A stretch of DNA of 64,000 nt from Mycobacterium sp. 155 (GCF_000373905.1 NZ_KB892705.1:2189020-2253019), one strand, 5' to 3'; counted from the stretch's first letter, positions 55,890 through 62,466 are shown. Program-made: numbers and translations. Notes: a model not told the origin generated them from the letters alone.

Positions 55890-56726
55890 ATGGACGACAC
55901 AGGAGCGGTACTGGTTCTCGGCGGCACCGGCCGCACCGGATCACGCATCGCGCAGGCGCTTGCCGAGCAGGGGGTGCCAGCGCGCACCGCCTCCCGCAGC
56001 GGCAGCGAGGCGCGATTCGACTGGGACGACCCGCAAACCTACCGGTCGGCGCTCGACGGCGTGGACCGCGTGTACCTGGTGCCACCCACCATGCGGGTGC
56101 GGTTCGCCGATCAGGTTGCCGCGTTCCTCGACGCCGCGGTGGACGCCGGTGTCCGCCATGTCACCCTGCTCAGCGCGCACGGCGCGGAGAGCGCACCGTC
56201 GGTGATCGATCTGGCCGCCGTGGAGAAGCTCGTGTCCGAACGCGACGACATCACCCGCACCATCCTGCGGCCGGCCTGGGTGATGCAGAACTTCACCGAC
56301 GAGCACCTCCCCCTGATCGACGACACCCTGATGGTTCCGAGCGGCGGCGGCGCCGAGGCCTTCGTCGACGCCGACGACATCGCGGCAGTGGCCGCCCGCA
56401 CGCTGCTGGAACCGGCCGCCCACGACGGCGCCCGCTACCAGCTGACCGGTCCCTCAACACTGACCTTCAAGGAGATCGCGACCATCATCTCCGACATCAG
56501 CAGCCGGCCCGTGACCTACGTCGACATCGACCAGCAGACCTGGATCGACGGCGCGGTCGCCGCCGGCGCGCCCGCGGACTACGCGGCGATGCTGCAGTGG
56601 CTGACCGGCACGATCATCGACGGCGACGGTGCCACCCCCACCGACCACGTCGAACGCGTGCTGGGGCGCCCCGCCACCGACTTCACCACCTTCGCCCGCC
56701 GCAACGCCGCGGCGTGGACCCACTGA
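55890..56726 (+). CDS. NmrA-like NAD(P)-binding SDR protein
   Basis: The atypical short-chain dehydrogenase begins AVLVLGGTGRTGSRIAQALA, the dinucleotide glycine motif. It follows with VTLLSAHGAE, TILRPAWVMQNF and YQLTGPSTLTFKEIA, typical of NmrA/quinone-oxidoreductase-like proteins. The catalytic Tyr-x3-Lys is absent, as in this subfamily. Its 278 residues are usual. It forms a two-gene operon with the NTF2-like gene and is divergent from the AraC gene. Redox sensing or reduction of small compounds is likely. Confidence 0.86.
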   Translation: MDDTGAVLVLGGTGRTGSRIAQALAEQGVPARTASRSGSEARFDWDDPQTYRSALDGVDRVYLVPPTMRVRFADQVAAFLDAAVDAGVRHVTLLSAHGAESAPSVIDLAAVEKLVSERDDITRTILRPAWVMQNFTDEHLPLIDDTLMVPSGGGAEAFVDADDIAAVAARTLLEPAAHDGARYQLTGPSTLTFKEIATIISDISSRPVTYVDIDQQTWIDGAVAAGAPADYAAMLQWLTGTIIDGDGATPTDHVERVLGRPATDFTTFARRNAAAWTH

Positions 56727-56741
56727 ATCGAGGAGCAGAAC

Positions 56742-57185
56742 GTGACCAAGTACATCAACGACGCGTCGGCCTTCGGCGCTAACGGGCCGTTCTTCGACGT
56801 GATCCGCACCGGACTGGCCGGGTTGGTCGACGGGGAGGACTACTTCGACCTGCTCGCCGAGGACGTCGTGTTCGAGTACGTGATCTCGGTGCCCGGGTAC
56901 CCCCGCCGTGTCGAAGGCCGGGACGCGGTGCTGGAGCTGTACGGCGGATACGACGATTACATGACCCTTCACAGTGCCGACGGGCTGCGCGTGTACCGTG
57001 ACCCGGCCGCGTCGGTGGTGATGCTGGAGTACGAGGTGCATGGGCATCCCGTGCACGGCGGGGACGCGTACGACAACCGCTTCGTCTCCATCATCACCGT
57101 GGCAGACGGGAAGGTGACGCATTGGCGGGACTACCTCGATCCGATCGCAGTGTTCAATGCCACCGGGTGGCCCACGGTGGGCTGA
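56742..57185 (+). CDS. NTF2/SnoaL-like protein
   Basis: The 147-residue protein fits the SnoaL-like alpha+beta barrel: GLAGLVDGEDYFDLLAEDVV, RVEGRDAVLELYGGYDDYM, VMLEYEVHGHPVHGG, FVSIITVADGKVTHWRDYLD. The final IxVxxGKVxxWRDYxD motif is characteristic. It follows the NmrA gene by 15 bp with a GTG start. Such proteins may be isomerases or binders; the substrate is unknown. Confidence 0.83.
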   Translation: MTKYINDASAFGANGPFFDVIRTGLAGLVDGEDYFDLLAEDVVFEYVISVPGYPRRVEGRDAVLELYGGYDDYMTLHSADGLRVYRDPAASVVMLEYEVHGHPVHGGDAYDNRFVSIITVADGKVTHWRDYLDPIAVFNATGWPTVG

Positions 57186-57204
57186 TGCGCCGGCTCCCCC
57201 GCGA

Positions 57205-57238
57205 AGAAACCCCGGTGCACCACGCATCGGGGGTTTCT
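57205..57238. terminator. Hairpin ending the NmrA/NTF2 operon
   Basis: AGAAACCCC (57205-57213) pairs with GGGGTTTCT (57230-57238). It starts 20 bp past the NTF2-like stop. Confidence 0.7.
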
Positions 57239-57291
57239 CCGGCTCTCACGGCGTTCGCTTCGCACCATCCAGCACACCCGGTTCAATATCC

Positions 57292-57317
57292 GATTGGCAC
57301 GGTAGGATCGATTACAG
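57292..57317 (+). promoter_or_regulatory. 26-bp promoter-like block, copy 1
   Basis: GATTGGCACGGTAGG plus 11 further bases is repeated with 23 of 26 identities at 57716-57741. It lies 23 bp before the HTH gene start. TAGGAT within it could act as a -10 element. Confidence 0.55.
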
Positions 57318-57339
57318 ACCCCGAAGTGAAGGACCCGCT

Positions 57340-57540
57340 GTGACCACCGACGACGCCACCCCGACCCCCGACGAGCTCATCTCCCGACCCGACGCCGGTC
57401 GGCTGCTCGGACTCAGTGCCAAGGGTGTTGACGGCCTGATCAAGCGCGGCGAGTTGCGCGCGTGGCGCGTCGGCACCCGAGTGAAACTGGCCGCCGCCGA
57501 GGTGAACGCCTACCTGAGCACGGCGCAGATCCGGCCGTAG
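57340..57540 (+). CDS. Excisionase-like HTH protein
   Basis: The 66-residue protein contains ELISRPDAGRLLGLSAKGVD then GLIKRGELRAWRVGTRVKLA and ends AAEVNAYL, the excisionase-family pattern. GAAGGA precedes the GTG start. It lies between two promoter-like repeats and before a terminator, so it appears monocistronic. It may regulate the downstream small-gene cluster or act in excision. Confidence 0.78.
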   Translation: MTTDDATPTPDELISRPDAGRLLGLSAKGVDGLIKRGELRAWRVGTRVKLAAAEVNAYLSTAQIRP

Positions 57541-57555
57541 CCGACGCACTCCACC

Positions 57556-57589
57556 AGCCCCCGTAGCCACCGCGGTGCGGGGGCTTTTT
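57556..57589 (+). terminator. Rho-independent terminator
   Basis: AGCCCCCG (57556-57563) pairs with CGGGGGCT (57578-57585), followed by TTTTT. It closes the HTH gene transcript. Confidence 0.8.
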
Positions 57590-57625
57590 CGTGCCCACCG
57601 ACGGGGAGGTCCGGCGTGGAACCGG

Positions 57626-57658
57626 TTCTCTATTTTAGAGAATAGCTGCTGGTCAGAC
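57626..57658 (+). promoter_or_regulatory. Dyad plus GGTCAGAC module, copy 1
   Basis: TTCTCTATTTTAGAGAA (57626-57642) is a perfect 7-bp dyad. It is followed by TA, six bases and GGTCAGAC (57651-57658). The same arrangement with identical spacing is at 60589-60621. It lies 117 bp before the gene at 57775. Confidence 0.65.
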
Positions 57659-57715
57659 ACCACATCCTCACCTGAGAGCAGTCTTAGAGTTGGGCGCGAT
57701 TGGTAGCTTTGGCAC

Positions 57716-57741
57716 GATTGGCACGGTAGGCTTGATTGCAG
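57716..57741 (+). promoter_or_regulatory. 26-bp promoter-like block, copy 2
   Basis: This block matches 57292-57317 at 23 of 26 positions and lies 34 bp before the TTG start at 57775. The region immediately upstream repeats GATTGG and TTGGCA. Confidence 0.55.
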
Positions 57742-57774
57742 CAAGCAAGAGACAGATCGAGCCAGGAGGACACC

Positions 57775-58251
57775 TTGACCGTCACCCTCACCACCTTCAC
57801 CATCGACGACGTCTACGACGCCCTCGAAGCCCTCCCCGGCGCACACCCGGACCCGAAGCGGGTCGGCAACGCCGACGTGGCCCTGACCGTCACGGGCGCC
57901 GACCTCTCCATGGTCGAGACCTGGGTCCCGGCCCGTGTCTACTGGCCGCGTCGCGGCAACCCCGCCGCCGTCGCCGTGTCCGCCTACGTGACCTACGCCG
58001 AGGCCGAGGCCGGCGGCTGGATGGCCGCCTACGACTACATCGAGTTCACCGACCACGCCACCGCGGCGGAGGTCGCAGAGACGGTGCAGAAGCGGGCCGA
58101 TGAGCTGGTCACGGAGGTGAACGAGGCGGCGCGGCTCGTGCTCGACGGTCGCCTGGCGGACGCGGCGCGGTTCGCGGAAGAGCACCGGATCAAATGGGAG
58201 CCGGCGGATATGTCTCTCGAGGCCATCTACGAAGAGCTGGACGTCGCCTGA
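57775..58251 (+). CDS. Unknown small protein of the mobile block
   Basis: The 158-residue acidic protein begins TVTLTTFTIDDVYDALEALP and contains GAHPDPKRVGNADVALTVTG, YVTYAEAEAGGWMAAYDYIE and a helical end with RFAEEHRIKWEPADMSLEAI. The TTG start has AGGAGGA five bases upstream, so expression should be strong. It is the first gene of a run of small unknown proteins. No family is recognised. Confidence 0.6.
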   Translation: MTVTLTTFTIDDVYDALEALPGAHPDPKRVGNADVALTVTGADLSMVETWVPARVYWPRRGNPAAVAVSAYVTYAEAEAGGWMAAYDYIEFTDHATAAEVAETVQKRADELVTEVNEAARLVLDGRLADAARFAEEHRIKWEPADMSLEAIYEELDVA

Positions 58252-58262
58252 CCCGCCCGACA

Positions 58263-58306
58263 GCCCCGGTTGGACCGGCAGCGGGGTTCGAATCCCCGCC
58301 GGGGCA
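58263..58306 (+). other. tRNA-like minihelix 1 (T-arm plus acceptor stem)
   Basis: GCCCCGG (58263-58269) pairs perfectly with CCGGGGC (58299-58305), followed by A as a discriminator. Directly inside the 3' strand lies a T-arm: stem CGGGG/CCCCG (58282-58286, 58294-58298) and loop TTCGAAT (58287-58293). Only 12 nt (58270-58281) fill the space of D and anticodon arms. No CCA is encoded. It lies in the 89-bp spacer between two small genes. Confidence 0.65.
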
Positions 58307-58340
58307 CGCAACACATCGCCAACAGGAACGGAGCACGACC

Positions 58341-58739
58341 ATGACCACCACCCTCACCGCCGAGTCCCCCACCGCCGCGCTGAACCCCACCGTCGTGTGG
58401 GAGGCCCTGCTCGACGCGCAGGGCGGGATCGGCGAGGTCCTCCCCGCCGAGCGGGCGCTGGAAATGGTGACCTGTCAGAGCGACGTGTTCGTGTTCGCCG
58501 TGGTGAAGCGCCGGTCGATCCGCGTGACCGCCTCCCGGTTCAGCGCCGATCACGTGACGGCCGAGCGCACGGTCAAGATCCGGCTCAACGAGTTCGATGG
58601 CCGCTACGACATGCGCTCCGAGGCCGGCCGGACCTACGCCGCCGCCGATGCCGCCGAGGCCGCTGTGGACGCAGCGGTGGCGCTGTCGCAGATGCTCATC
58701 CTCTCGGCTCCGAACGCCGACGCCGCTGTGGCGGCGTAG
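58341..58739 (+). CDS. Unknown small protein of the mobile block
   Basis: The 132-residue protein reads NPTVVWEALLDAQGGIGEVL then MVTCQSDVFVFAVVKRRSIR and VTAERTVKIRLNEFDGRYDM. The last part is a beta-rich domain, and an Ala-rich helix (AAADAAEAAVDAAVALSQML) follows. GGAACGGAG lies ten bases before ATG; the same leader occurs before the next two genes. No family is recognised. Confidence 0.6.
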   Translation: MTTTLTAESPTAALNPTVVWEALLDAQGGIGEVLPAERALEMVTCQSDVFVFAVVKRRSIRVTASRFSADHVTAERTVKIRLNEFDGRYDMRSEAGRTYAAADAAEAAVDAAVALSQMLILSAPNADAAVAA

Positions 58740-58754
58740 CCGACCAGTTCGGCA

Positions 58755-58798
58755 GCCCCGAAGGTCACCGAGGGCGGGTTCGACTCCCGCCCGGGGCA
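58755..58798 (+). other. tRNA-like minihelix 2 (T-arm plus acceptor stem)
   Basis: GCCCCGA (58755-58761) pairs with CCGGGGC (58791-58797) over six of seven positions, followed by A. The T-arm has stem GCGGG/CCCGC (58774-58778, 58786-58790) and loop TTCGACT (58779-58785). The insert is again 12 nt (58762-58773), total 44 nt, as in copy 1. T-stem sequence differs but pairing is kept. Confidence 0.65.
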
Positions 58799-58865
58799 CT
58801 GCGCCCGTAGCAATCCGGCTACAGGGTCAACAGCGGGCTTCGGCCCGGGAACGGAGAACGACACC

Positions 58866-59177
58866 ATGACCATCACCGCCGAGGCCCCCGCCCAGTCGCA
58901 CACCTGCCCGGACTGCCTGCACACCGCGCGCATCACCGCGGTGTCCGCCGGCCTGGACCCCGACCGGCTGGCTGCTCGGGTCCGCGCCGAGCTGTGTCGC
59001 TGGGCGGCCGACGACATCGACGCCGAGGTGATCCGCTTCGGCCCTGACCACGAGCTGATGGTCGACGTCGTCGGCCACGAGGTGTGGGAGGGCGAGTGGA
59101 ACCGCTCCGCGGATCAGCAGCTGCGCTTGGCCCTCGTCCACATCGCCGCCGCACTGGCCGCCGGCGCGAAGCTCTGA
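58866..59177 (+). CDS. Unknown small protein with CPDC motif
   Basis: The 103-residue protein starts TITAEAPAQSHTCPDCLHTA, with Cys-Pro-Asp-Cys near 14-17 as a possible zinc or redox pair, and continues RWAADDIDAEVIRFGPDHEL, WNRSADQQLRLALVHIAAAL. GGAACGGAGAACGACACC precedes ATG. It follows minihelix 2. No family is recognised. Confidence 0.6.
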   Translation: MTITAEAPAQSHTCPDCLHTARITAVSAGLDPDRLAARVRAELCRWAADDIDAEVIRFGPDHELMVDVVGHEVWEGEWNRSADQQLRLALVHIAAALAAGAKL

Positions 59178-59200
59178 CCCGAAACACGAACGGAGACACC

Positions 59201-59446
59201 GTGAACACCACCGAGCCCCTCACCCTCCGCGGCGCGATCCTCGCCGAGATCGGCCCCCTCACCGGCGCGGAGGACTACGACATCGACGCCATCGAGGCCG
59301 AGCTGCGGCGCCTCGGCGTCACCGCCGAGCAGCTGCGCCTCCTCGACGCCGACGTGGACGGCCAGCTCGCGATCGACGCCGAGAACCTCAACGTGCTGCT
59401 CTGGCTCATCGCCGTGGAGCACGAGCGCCTCGCGCCCGTCGCCTGA
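59201..59446 (+). CDS. Unknown 81-residue acidic protein
   Basis: The protein reads TTEPLTLRGAILAEIGPLTG, EDYDIDAIEAELRRLGVTAE, then LLDADVDGQLAIDAENLNVL. It is acidic and helical with no recognisable domain. GTG start at 59201 is preceded by CGAACGGAG, the shared leader. It lies 23 bp after the CPDC gene. Confidence 0.55.
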   Translation: MNTTEPLTLRGAILAEIGPLTGAEDYDIDAIEAELRRLGVTAEQLRLLDADVDGQLAIDAENLNVLLWLIAVEHERLAPVA

Positions 59447-59464
59447 CCCCGAACCCCACCAGCT

Positions 59465-59506
59465 CCGGTGCGCCGCCGCCGGCCCAGATGCCCAGCGGCG
59501 CACCGG
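59465..59506 (+). other. 12-bp stem hairpin in the spacer before the glutaredoxin-like gene
   Basis: CCGGTGCGCCGC (59465-59476) pairs perfectly with GCGGCGCACCGG (59495-59506) around an 18-nt loop. It fills the spacer between two small genes, like the minihelices upstream, but lacks the T-arm. Confidence 0.6.
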
Positions 59507-59548
59507 GTCCCACTTCCCGAGCACGAACACCAGAAGGAGATCGATCCC

Positions 59549-59830
59549 ATGTCCCTGTCCGCCACCGTCTACTCCAAGCCGGGCTGCCCCGGCTGCACGT
59601 GGTCGAAGTCCCTGCTGTCCCAGCACGACATCCCGTTTATCGAGCACGACGTGACGACCGACCCGGCCGCCTATGACCGGCTGAGCGCCATCTACGCGGA
59701 CGTCCGCCGCGGGCAGCCGATGGCGGTGCCGGTCACGGTGCTGATGTCGGAGCAGGGCCTGGAGACCGTCTTCGGTCCTGTCACGCGCGAGCACCTGCGC
59801 CGCTGGACCCGAGCGGCGGTGGCCGCGTGA
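59549..59830 (+). CDS. Glutaredoxin-like (NrdH-redoxin type) protein
   Basis: The 93-residue protein starts SLSATVYSKPGCPGCTWSKS with a CPGC redox centre, and continues VTTDPAAYDRLSAIYADVRR then MAVPVTVLMSEQGLETVFG, giving the cis-Pro of thioredoxin folds (VPVTV). It may reduce ribonucleotide reductase or other disulfides. GAAGGAGA lies ten bases before ATG. It is coupled to the next gene by a GTGA overlap. Confidence 0.82.
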   Translation: MSLSATVYSKPGCPGCTWSKSLLSQHDIPFIEHDVTTDPAAYDRLSAIYADVRRGQPMAVPVTVLMSEQGLETVFGPVTREHLRRWTRAAVAA

Positions 59831-60135
59831 TCCCCGACATGAACACGACGGACCTGACGCGACCGGAGATGATCGAGCGCGTGCTGACGCAGTACGGGCG
59901 CATCGCGGCGATCGACGGCTACGGGTATCTGATCGGCTCCGTAGGCGACCATGGCATCTTCCTGGCCCCGGCCGGCGGCGACCTCACCGAGGAGATGTAC
60001 GAGCTGTGCCACGTCGAGGCCGCCGCGGCGGGACTGAGCGACGAGCGGCTGTACGTGCACGCGGTGCGGTCGTTGATCTTCACCGACGACGTGGTCTTCA
60101 GCCACGTGCGTTGGACCGGGGCGGTGGCGGCATGA
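59827..60135 (+). CDS. Unknown 102-residue protein
   Basis: The protein reads MIERVLTQYGRIAAIDGYGY, LIGSVGDHGIFLAPAGGDLT and MYELCHVEAAAAGLSDERLY. No domain is recognised. The GTG start overlaps the glutaredoxin-like stop and its end overlaps the next ATG (ATGA), so the three form one coupled unit. Confidence 0.55.
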   Translation: MIPDMNTTDLTRPEMIERVLTQYGRIAAIDGYGYLIGSVGDHGIFLAPAGGDLTEEMYELCHVEAAAAGLSDERLYVHAVRSLIFTDDVVFSHVRWTGAVAA

Positions 60136-60356
60136 CCGAGAAGCCAGGCGACCTGATCGACCTCCGCCACGCCGCGCGCCTTCTCGGACCCGAGCCGGTC
60201 GGCATCGCCGGACTGATCGCCGCGGGCATGCTCACCACGTACCACGTCGGCGGCATCGTGATGCTGTCCCAACAGCAGGTGATCGATCTGCGGTTCCGCG
60301 CGGCCGGTCTGATCCCGGCTGCGGAAGTCTGGAACAAGCCCGCACCACCGCACTGA
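60132..60356 (+). CDS. Excisionase/MerR-like small HTH protein
   Basis: The 74 residues read LIDLRHAARLLGPEPVGIAG, LIAAGMLTTYHVGGIVMLSQ, then QQVIDLRFRA. This resembles the excisionase-type HTH of the other three small proteins in the element, with a more divergent recognition helix. It closes the coupled three-gene unit before a strong hairpin. Confidence 0.6.
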   Translation: MTEKPGDLIDLRHAARLLGPEPVGIAGLIAAGMLTTYHVGGIVMLSQQQVIDLRFRAAGLIPAAEVWNKPAPPH

Positions 60357-60371
60357 CCCACACGAAACAGC

Positions 60372-60405
60372 AAGCAGCCCGTCACCGTTCGGTGGCGGGC
60401 TGCTT
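60372..60405. terminator. Hairpin after the three-gene unit
   Basis: AAGCAGCCCGTCACCG (60372-60387) pairs with CGGTGGCGGGCTGCTT (60390-60405) with one G-T pair. It lies 16 bp past the last stop. Confidence 0.7.
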
Positions 60406-60437
60406 CCGTTGCCGTGCCCGCGTTCTCCGCGGTGCTC

Positions 60438-60461
60438 GCGGTTATGCGATCGCATAACCGC
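60438..60461. repeat. Perfect 24-bp palindrome
   Basis: Positions 60438-60461 read identically on both strands, with the centre TGCGATCGCA and outer GCGGTTA/TAACCGC. It contains the octamer GCGATCGC. It lies upstream of the dyad module and 236 bp before the next gene. It could be a repressor, partition or recombinase site. Confidence 0.75.
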
Positions 60462-60588
60462 TGACCCGACCCTCTACGTCGGCGCACCCCCGCTCACGCG
60501 TGGGCGAAATGTTCCGGTATGTCCCTGGCAGCAAAAAAAACTTCCCGATTCAGCTAACTTTCCATTTCCGCTGGTCGACGGTTCGACG

Positions 60589-60621
60589 TTCTCTAAAGCA
60601 GAGAATATACGCAGGTCAGAC
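60589..60621 (+). promoter_or_regulatory. Dyad plus GGTCAGAC module, copy 2
   Basis: TTCTCTAAAGCAGAGAA (60589-60605) is an imperfect 7-bp dyad, followed by TA, six bases and GGTCAGAC (60614-60621). It has the same element order and spacing as copy 1. It lies 76 bp before the ATG at 60697. Confidence 0.65.
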
Positions 60622-60696
60622 CCACTTTCTTGGTTGGATATCGTAGCCGTCATAGGTATCATTGATGTCATCAGCAACGCCCGAGGAGGAGCCAAC

Positions 60697-61272
60697 ATGG
60701 TCACCGTCCAGCCGACCGCCACCGCCACTGTCACCATCCGCAAGGCCGGCCGCCGCCACTACATCGACGGCGCCCCCTACTCGTCCCGCGCCACGCTCAG
60801 CAATGCCGGCTGCAAGTGGGACCCGGACGCGCGCGGCTGGTGGACCGGTAAGGCCGACGTCGCGGAGAAGCTCGTCGCGCACCTCACCCGCAACGCCCCC
60901 GACCCCGACGCCCCGGAGACGGTCTCGCCCGACGCCGCCGTGCTGAAGGGCCGCGCCAACTACAAGGGCAAGAGTTACTACGTCCTCGCCGCCGGCATCA
61001 GTGCCCGGACTGGTAACCGTTACGCGAAGCTCTGCTCCCGCGACGGCGCGCTGGTGTTCTGGGTGAAGGACTTCGAGCAGTTCCAGGTCGCGGTACGTTA
61101 CGAGCGCCCGAGGAGCATCGACGGGCTGCGCCGGTTCGCCGAGGAGGCGAAGCGCGGCGGTGCCCGTCGGGTGAGCTACAACGGCTTCCGCGGCTGGGAG
61201 TGCGCGGGCTGCGGCGAGGAGCACGAGGAGAGCGTCGCCACCTGCTGGGAATGCGGCGGGAGCCGTGACTGA
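60697..61272 (+). CDS. Unknown protein with C-terminal zinc ribbon
   Basis: The 191-residue protein opens VTIRKAGRRHYIDGAPYSSR, then LSNAGCKWDPDARGWWTG, a motif (G..WD...R.WW) seen in helicase-associated and DUF5710-like mobile-element proteins. A second block reads YKGKSYYVLAAGISARTGNR. The end CAGCGEEHEESVATCWECGG carries four zinc-ligand Cys. CCGAGGAGGAGCC precedes ATG. Its stop overlaps the next ATG (TGATG). The function is unknown. Confidence 0.62.
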   Translation: MVTVQPTATATVTIRKAGRRHYIDGAPYSSRATLSNAGCKWDPDARGWWTGKADVAEKLVAHLTRNAPDPDAPETVSPDAAVLKGRANYKGKSYYVLAAGISARTGNRYAKLCSRDGALVFWVKDFEQFQVAVRYERPRSIDGLRRFAEEAKRGGARRVSYNGFRGWECAGCGEEHEESVATCWECGGSRD

Positions 61273-61802
61273 TGCAGATCGCAGGTAGCACCGGCCGTCT
61301 CCTCCCGCCGCCGGAGCCGAAGCGGGAACGCCCCGCCGCGGCCCGGTGGTTCCGGGCCGGAGAGAAGGAGCCCTGGCGGCTGCAGGTGCGGCGCAGCGTG
61401 CACCGTCCCGGTCGCGCCGCGAAGGTGACCGGAGCCGGTCGAGCACAGAAGATGCTGGTGCTCGGCGACGTCGACGAGGCGCTGACCGTGGCGCACGCCC
61501 GCGACGGTTTCGTGATCACCACCTTCACCGATCCCGGTCTGCGCTCACCTCGGCAGGCGTCACGTCGCCTCCCGGCCGATCCGAAGGGACCGGTCCGGAC
61601 GAACGAGCGGGGTGAGGTCATGGCGAGCGACGCGCAGGTAAACCGCGCCGCACAGCTGTGGTGGGACGCCGGGGATGGCGACTTCTGCGCAAGCAGTGGG
61701 GGCGTCATTCTCGCCCGGCCACAGGCCGGGTGGGACCTCCTCACCCGGGAGGAAATCAGCTGGTACATCGATCTTTTGAAGAAGGGGGCACGCGATGCGT
61801 GA
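61272..61802 (+). CDS. Unknown 176-residue protein
   Basis: The basic N terminus (LPPPEPKRERPAAARWFRAG) leads to HARDGFVITTFTDPGLRSPR and a C-terminal half ASDAQVNRAAQLWWDAGDGD. No domain is recognised. It is translationally coupled to both neighbours (TGATG before, 8-bp overlap after). Confidence 0.55.
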   Translation: MQIAGSTGRLLPPPEPKRERPAAARWFRAGEKEPWRLQVRRSVHRPGRAAKVTGAGRAQKMLVLGDVDEALTVAHARDGFVITTFTDPGLRSPRQASRRLPADPKGPVRTNERGEVMASDAQVNRAAQLWWDAGDGDFCASSGGVILARPQAGWDLLTREEISWYIDLLKKGARDA

Positions 61803-62466
61803 CGGCGACGTGAACAGGCGTGAGGGGTGGTGCCGCCGATGCCGGGGCATCATCCCTGCCGGGGCGGGCGTGTTCCACAAGCGGGCGCTGGTGCACGCCG
61901 AGGCGTGCCCGGAGCCGGAGGAGATCGTGCGGCCCAACCGGTACGCCGGCGCCTGCGACCTCTGCAACGGCTGGGTCGCCGAGGGCGAGGGCGTCGCGGT
62001 GCGGCAGGACACCTCGACCGTGACGGGCGCCCGGTACGCGGCCCGCCACGACGGCTACTGCCCGGCGAACGCGAAACCGGCGCCGGTCGAGGGCGGCTTC
62101 ACCGCGCAGTGGACCGCCGCCAGCGTCGGCACCAAGATCGAACCCAACACCGTACACAAGGGCTGGGATCCGCACCCGTGGGTGCGCGAGCTCACCAAAG
62201 GCGTGCACGGCGAGCAGCGGTACCGGTGGATCCGCGGCCGGCGCGACTACTCCGGCGTGTCGCCGGACGGCAGCGCGGGCATCACCACCAGCTTCACCCT
62301 GCGCCACGGCCACATCTATGAGGCTGAGTGTGTGGTGCGGACCCCCGGGCGCGGGCAGATCCACAACGCCCGCCGCCGCATGTTCTTGCAGGTGACGGCC
62401 GACGGTGACGTGAAGATGCTGGCCGAGGGCTCCGAGGAGGTGCAGACGTGGCTGGCCGCGGGCTGA
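61795..62466 (+). CDS. Unknown Cys-rich protein
   Basis: The 223-residue protein has two N-terminal Cys motifs: WCRRCRGIIPAGAGVFHKRA and CDLCNGWVAEGEGVAVRQ, each followed by HxxxC/H-type ligands (HAEACPE, RHDGYCP). These look like tandem zinc-binding modules. The C-terminal part reads GHIYEAECVVRTPGRGQIHN. It overlaps the DUF3440 gene by 19 bp. The function is unknown. Confidence 0.58.
   Translation: MRDGDVNRREGWCRRCRGIIPAGAGVFHKRALVHAEACPEPEEIVRPNRYAGACDLCNGWVAEGEGVAVRQDTSTVTGARYAARHDGYCPANAKPAPVEGGFTAQWTAASVGTKIEPNTVHKGWDPHPWVRELTKGVHGEQRYRWIRGRRDYSGVSPDGSAGITTSFTLRHGHIYEAECVVRTPGRGQIHNARRRMFLQVTADGDVKMLAEGSEEVQTWLAAG

Larger units (their letters stand above)
60357..60696. other. Regulatory-rich gene-free region
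   Basis: This 340-bp region contains the terminator hairpin at 60372, a perfect 24-bp palindrome at 60438-60461, an eight-A tract near 60533, and the dyad/GGTCAGAC module at 60589. From about 60530 to 60660 it is AT-richer than surroundings. No gene is supported. Confidence 0.6.

Noticed and set aside
58263-58306. A complete tRNA gene
   Set aside because: Only acceptor and T-arm are present; no D-arm or anticodon arm and no encoded CCA, so it was recorded as a minihelix.
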